9,774 nucleotides of DNA from Enterobacteriaceae bacterium (GTDB lineage Bacteria; Pseudomonadota; Gammaproteobacteria; Enterobacterales; Enterobacteriaceae): contig JALAGK010000153.1 of assembly GCA_022712475.1 (NCBI GenBank), forward strand, positions 1-9,774. The letters run 5' to 3'. The notes below the pieces were generated by a model. That model ran no database searches and was not told the origin of the DNA. It was given only the letters and a program-made list of their open reading frames with translations. Both the position numbers and the translations under genes were made by a program. Numbering within the stretch: the first letter of the stretch is position 1; every line of letters begins with the position of its first letter. This document shows positions 6,723-9,774 of this stretch, piece after piece.

Positions 6723-6902
6723 ATGTCCCGCTCCGCAAGGCACGCAAGGGGTGGGTTTATCATCAACGAATTGTCTTACGTAGTACCGAAAAAAAATGGC
6801 AGAGAAACGCAATATCTTTCTGGTTGGGCCTATGGGTGCCGGCAAAAGCACTATTGGGCGTCAGTTAGCTCAGCAACTCAATATGGAATTTTACGATTCT
6901 GA
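6723..6902 (+). CDS. Putative aroK leader ORF overlapping the aroK start
   Basis: A 59-codon frame begins at ATG 6723 and stops at TGA 6900-6902. TAAAGGGG (6706-6713) lies nine bases upstream, a much better ribosome binding site than aroK has. The first 24 residues, beginning [11 protein letters not shown] and ending ELSYVVPKK, are encoded before aroK; the remaining 35 read through the aroK coding region in a different frame. I recognise no family, signal peptide or membrane segment; the N-terminus is basic. It crosses eight A residues at 6789-6796, and a +1 shift there would continue in the aroK frame. It might be a leader peptide coupling or tuning aroK translation, the source of an extended AroK form, or a chance frame with a fortuitous ribosome site. 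Nothing in this single sequence proves translation. Confidence 0.35.
   Translation: MSRSARHARGGFIINELSYVVPKKNGRETQYLSGWAYGCRQKHYWASVSSATQYGILRF
6789..6796 (+). other. Run of eight A residues at the aroK start (possible slippage site)
   Basis: Eight consecutive A residues end in the A of the aroK ATG (6796-6798). In the leader frame the codons are CCG AAA AAA AAT; in the aroK frame they are AAA AAA ATG. A-tracts of this length are known slippage sites for RNA polymerase and ribosomes in enterobacteria. Loss of one A, gain of two, or +1 ribosomal slippage would join the leader to AroK as a product of about 197 residues. The A run may equally act only as an unstructured, A-rich initiation region for aroK. 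Confidence 0.45.
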
Positions 6903-7317
6903 TCAAGAGATTGAGAAACGGACCGGAGCGGATGTGGGATGGGTTTTCGACGTAGAGGGTGAAGAAGGTTTCCGCCAGCGCGAAGAGAAAATCATCAATG
7001 AGCTCACGGAAAAGCAGGGTATTGTGCTGGCGACTGGCGGGGGTTCGGTAAAATCTCGCGAAACCCGTAACCGTCTCTCCGCGCGTGGTGTGGTCGTGTA
7101 CCTGGAAACCACCATTGAGAAACAGTTGGCGCGCACCCAGCGCGACAAAAAACGTCCCCTGCTGCAGGTCGAAACACCGCCGCGAGAAGTGCTTGAATCG
7201 CTGGCTGGTGAGCGTAACCCGCTGTACGAAGAAATTGCTGACGTAACCATTCGTACTGATGACCAAAGCGCAAAAGTTGTCGCTAACCAGATTATTCATA
7301 TGCTGGAAAGCAACTGA
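6796..7317 (+). CDS. aroK: Shikimate kinase I
   Basis: Phosphorylates shikimate to shikimate 3-phosphate with ATP, the fifth step of the shikimate pathway, in the cytoplasm. The 173 residues equal the E. coli AroK length, and the sequence is nearly the same as I recall. Seen: Walker [10 protein letters not shown] (11-19), shikimate-binding DSD (34-36), FRQREE with its substrate-binding arginine (about 59-64), the ATGGGS loop (79-84), the lid region with RPLL (120-123), and RNPLYEE (140-146). ATG 6796 fits the family N-terminus. It has no Shine-Dalgarno, only an A-rich run, so initiation may depend on that run or on coupling to the leader frame at 6723. aroB follows after 56 bases with no terminator between, consistent with the known aroK-aroB-damX-dam operon. 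Confidence 0.97.
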   Translation: MAEKRNIFLVGPMGAGKSTIGRQLAQQLNMEFYDSDQEIEKRTGADVGWVFDVEGEEGFRQREEKIINELTEKQGIVLATGGGSVKSRETRNRLSARGVVVYLETTIEKQLARTQRDKKRPLLQVETPPREVLESLAGERNPLYEEIADVTIRTDDQSAKVVANQIIHMLESN

Positions 7318-7373
7318 TTCTGTTCTGATAATGATTCGCCTGCGGGCACCAGCAACAAAAGGTACTGAGCGTT

Positions 7374-8462
7374 ATGGAGAGGTTAACTGTTACTCTCGGG
7401 GAACGTAGTTACCCGATTACCATCGCCCCCGGATTGTTCAACGAGCCGGATGCTTTCTGGCCTTTGAAAAGCGGCGAGCAGGTGATGCTGGTGACCAACG
7501 ACATCCTCGCGCCCCTGTATCTTGAAAAAGTCAGCGCCGTGCTTTCGGGTGCAGGCATTAAGGTGGATAGCGTCATTCTGCCAGACGGCGAAAAACACAA
7601 AAGTTTGTCTGACCTTGAAACCGTCTTTACCGCGCTGCTGCACAAGCCGCACGGTCGTGATACCACGCTGGTTGCCCTGGGCGGCGGTGTGATTGGCGAC
7701 CTGACCGGGTTTGCAGCTGCCTGTTACCAACGCGGCGTGCGCTTCATTCAGGTGCCAACCACACTGCTCTCACAGGTGGACTCCTCCGTGGGCGGTAAAA
7801 CGGCGGTAAACCACGCGCTCGGTAAAAATATGATTGGCGCTTTCTGGCAGCCCGCTTCGGTCATTATTGACCTTGATTGTCTTAAAACCCTGCCTGCGCG
7901 CGAACTGGCTTCCGGGCTGGCGGAGGTTATCAAATACGGCATCATTCTTGATGCCGATTTCTTTAACTGGCTTGAAGAAAACCTCGACGCGCTGCTGCGA
8001 CTGGATGTTGACGCGATGGCGTACTGTATCCGCCGCTGCTGTGAGCTGAAAGCCGAAGTTGTTGCTGCCGACGAGCGGGAAAGCGGGTTACGTGCTTTAC
8101 TGAATCTGGGTCATACCTTTGGTCACGCCATTGAAGCGCAGATGGGTTATGGCAACTGGTTGCACGGTGAGGCTGTGGCGGCCGGTATGGTGATGGCTGC
8201 ACGTACGGCCCAGCGTCTTGGTCAGTTCACTGAGCAGGATGTTGAGCGTATTATCGTGTTGCTTAAACGTGCTGGCTTGCCGGTCACAGGGCCGGTTGAA
8301 ATGACGCCTGACAGCTATCTGCCGCATATGATGCGCGATAAGAAAGTGTTAGGCGGCGAGCTGAGGCTGATACTGCCGCTGGCCATCGGTAAGAGTGAGA
8401 TTCGCGCGGGTGTCGCCCACGATGTCGTTTTAAGCGCTATCGCAGACTGCCAGTCAGCGTGA
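7374..8462 (+). CDS. aroB: 3-dehydroquinate synthase
   Basis: Converts DAHP to 3-dehydroquinate, the second step of the shikimate pathway, using NAD and a divalent metal. The 362 residues equal E. coli AroB. Seen: the NAD-binding [10 protein letters not shown] (103-112), [16 protein letters not shown] (127-142), and the metal ligands E184 (in GLAEVIKYG), H247 (in NLGHTFGHA) and H264 (in [10 protein letters not shown]), all at the classical positions. RDKK near the C-terminus is also conserved. ATG 7374 gives the canonical MERL start; AAGG lies about 11-14 bases upstream, so the ribosome site is modest. It lies in the aroK operon, with 91 bases to damX. No anomaly was noticed. Confidence 0.98.
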   Translation: MERLTVTLGERSYPITIAPGLFNEPDAFWPLKSGEQVMLVTNDILAPLYLEKVSAVLSGAGIKVDSVILPDGEKHKSLSDLETVFTALLHKPHGRDTTLVALGGGVIGDLTGFAAACYQRGVRFIQVPTTLLSQVDSSVGGKTAVNHALGKNMIGAFWQPASVIIDLDCLKTLPARELASGLAEVIKYGIILDADFFNWLEENLDALLRLDVDAMAYCIRRCCELKAEVVAADERESGLRALLNLGHTFGHAIEAQMGYGNWLHGEAVAAGMVMAARTAQRLGQFTEQDVERIIVLLKRAGLPVTGPVEMTPDSYLPHMMRDKKVLGGELRLILPLAIGKSEIRAGVAHDVVLSAIADCQSA

Positions 8463-8523
8463 ATGATGAGAAAAGTGAGCCGTACGGCGGCTGATAACTT
8501 CGTATAAGCGCTAACAGAATATT

Positions 8524-8539
8524 GCAGGCCCTGTCCTGC
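8524..8539 (+). promoter_or_regulatory. Small stem-loop just upstream of damX
   Basis: GCAGG (8524-8528) and CCTGC (8535-8539) form a 5-bp stem with a 6-base loop, ending four bases before the GGGGTG ribosome site (8544-8549). There is no T run after it, so it is not a terminator. It could affect ribosome access to damX or mark an mRNA processing point. A short palindrome, GCCGTACGGC, lies further upstream near 8479-8488. Confidence 0.3.
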
Positions 8540-8553
8540 GAATGGGGTGTTAA

Positions 8554-9774
8554 ATGGATGGATATAAACCAGACGACGACCTGAAATCCGATCCCAGCGA
8601 TCGCCCTTCAGGCCGCTCGCGTCAGAATGCCAATTACGACAACGAACCGCGTATCAATATTGATGACGTTAATGTTGATGCCGACGAACGTCGACCGTCA
8701 CGTGCGAGCCGTGCCCGTGAGCAGGAGCAGTATGCCGCGCAGGACGATGAGAACCGTCCACGCAGACGTCGTCCCGCCCCGGCTGGCAAAGCTTCAGTTT
8801 CTCGCCAGCACATTATGCTGGGCGTTGGGATTCTGGTACTGCTGTTGATTATTTTCGGTATCGGTTCTGCGCTCAAAGGTCCGTCGTCCAACGCCACTTC
8901 TGGCGCAAATACCGCCAGTGGCGAGCGCAATATCGATCTCTCAGGCAACGCGCAACAGAACACTGATGCCAACGCGCCGACCAGCGCACAAACTGGTAGC
9001 GATCAGCGCGATATTTCGCTGCCGCCAATTTCCTCTACACCAACCGAGTCTCAGCCAGCGCAAGGCCAAAATGGCCAGCAGCGTATGGAAATTCAGGGTG
9101 ACCTGAACAATGCGTTGACACCGCCGCAGGGCCAACAAACCAGTCCGAGCCAGATGGGCGATACCGCAAGCTCCACATTGCCGACCCAACCGGCAACGGT
9201 AGCAATGACCGGTAACGGTAGCGTACGCGCACCGCAGCAGCCTTCTCGCCCGGCGCAGGTGAGCGAACCTCGTCGCCCGCCGCGTCAGTCGACGGTTATC
9301 GAAGCGCCTCATCAGTCGCAGACAACGCGTCCTCAGGCAACGGCACAGGTGAAAAGTGAGCCCAAACCTGTGGTGAAAGCGCCAGCACAGACCGCCAGTA
9401 CACCAGCTAAGGCACCAGCTGCGACAGCCAGTGCGCCGAAGGCTGCGTCAACGGCGACAGCGGCAAGCAGTAGCGCTAAAAGCACTACCGGTAATGTCGG
9501 TGCGCTAACGTCTGCTTCACCGTCTCACTACACGCTTCAGCTCAGCAGCTCGTCAAACTTTGCCAACCTGAATGCCTGGGCGAAGAAAGAGAACTTACAG
9601 GATTACGTGGTTTATCAGACGCAGCGTGAAGGCAAGCCGTGGTATGTGCTGGTTAAAGGGGTATATGCCTCTAAAGATGAAGCTAAACGCGCGGTATCTT
9701 CATTACCTGCGGGGGTGCAGGCGAAAAACCCATGGACCAAGCCTATCAGCCAGGTTAAGACCGATCTCAACTCA
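8554..9774 (+). CDS. damX: DamX, SPOR-domain cell division protein (3' end cut by window)
   Basis: Single-pass inner-membrane protein recruited to the division septum, where its SPOR domain binds denuded peptidoglycan glycans. 407 codons are present without a stop; E. coli DamX has about 428 residues and ends at the equivalent point (its last residues are VQADLK, here VKTDLNS), so only the stop or a few codons are missing. A charged cytoplasmic region (1-87), acidic at first and then Arg-rich (RPRRRRP, about 68-74), precedes the membrane segment at about 88-107. A long Q/P/A/S/T-rich periplasmic linker (about 110-322) follows, with conserved islands such as [11 protein letters not shown] and QGDLNNALT. 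The SPOR domain starts at [12 protein letters not shown] (324). The cytoplasmic part is shorter than I recall for E. coli, lacking much of its acidic stretch. The start has GGGGTG upstream at 8544-8549. Confidence 0.95.
   Translation, partial: MDGYKPDDDLKSDPSDRPSGRSRQNANYDNEPRINIDDVNVDADERRPSRASRAREQEQYAAQDDENRPRRRRPAPAGKASVSRQHIMLGVGILVLLLIIFGIGSALKGPSSNATSGANTASGERNIDLSGNAQQNTDANAPTSAQTGSDQRDISLPPISSTPTESQPAQGQNGQQRMEIQGDLNNALTPPQGQQTSPSQMGDTASSTLPTQPATVAMTGNGSVRAPQQPSRPAQVSEPRRPPRQSTVIEAPHQSQTTRPQATAQVKSEPKPVVKAPAQTASTPAKAPAATASAPKAASTATAASSSAKSTTGNVGALTSASPSHYTLQLSSSSNFANLNAWAKKENLQDYVVYQTQREGKPWYVLVKGVYASKDEAKRAVSSLPAGVQAKNPWTKPISQVKTDLNS

Noticed and set aside
1..9774. CRISPR arrays, insertion sequences, tRNA, rRNA or prophage genes
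   Set aside because: I looked for spaced direct repeats, transposase-like frames and tRNA-like cloverleaf ends on both strands and saw none; gene content is syntenic core genome.

Overview
The window is a conserved housekeeping block of an enterobacterial chromosome. Gene order is mrcA (minus strand), then hofM-hofN-hofO-hofP-hofQ, aroK, aroB and damX (all plus strand). This is the Escherichia coli order, and the products match the E. coli proteins closely in length and motifs. I place it in Enterobacteriaceae. The Hof proteins differ too much from my recollection of E. coli for it to be E. coli itself, and I cannot fix the genus from sequence alone.

Layout. Positions 1-425 are non-coding and should lie between the 3' end of nudE (expected just left of the window by synteny) and the 3' end of mrcA. 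They hold a GC-rich run of closely spaced stem-loops (about 1-260) that looks like a dispersed chromosomal repeat, then a strong intrinsic terminator and a second inverted repeat serving mrcA. mrcA (426-2975, GTG start) encodes the bifunctional peptidoglycan synthase PBP1a. A 118-base divergent promoter region separates it from hofM and carries overlapping palindromes, one of them CRP-site-like. hofM to hofQ (3094-6411) are tightly packed with overlapping or nearly touching ends and encode a PilM-PilN-PilO-PilP-PilQ-like set: a cytoplasmic actin-like protein, two single-pass inner-membrane proteins, a small exported protein and an outer-membrane secretin. In E. coli this set is linked to DNA uptake as a nutrient.

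A 384-base leader (6412-6795) follows, with a good sigma-70 promoter. Then come aroK (shikimate kinase I) and aroB (3-dehydroquinate synthase), two steps of the shikimate pathway. damX, a SPOR-domain division protein, runs off the right edge at or within a few codons of its stop. In E. coli, aroK-aroB-damX-dam-rpe-gph-trpS form one complex operon, so dam is expected next.

The most notable unannotated signal is a short reading frame in the aroK leader (ATG at 6723). It has a better ribosome binding site than aroK, overlaps the aroK start in another frame, and crosses a run of eight A residues exactly at the aroK start codon. Loss of one A, gain of two, or a +1 ribosomal slip there would fuse it in frame to AroK. 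No insertion sequence, prophage, CRISPR array, tRNA or rRNA is visible.
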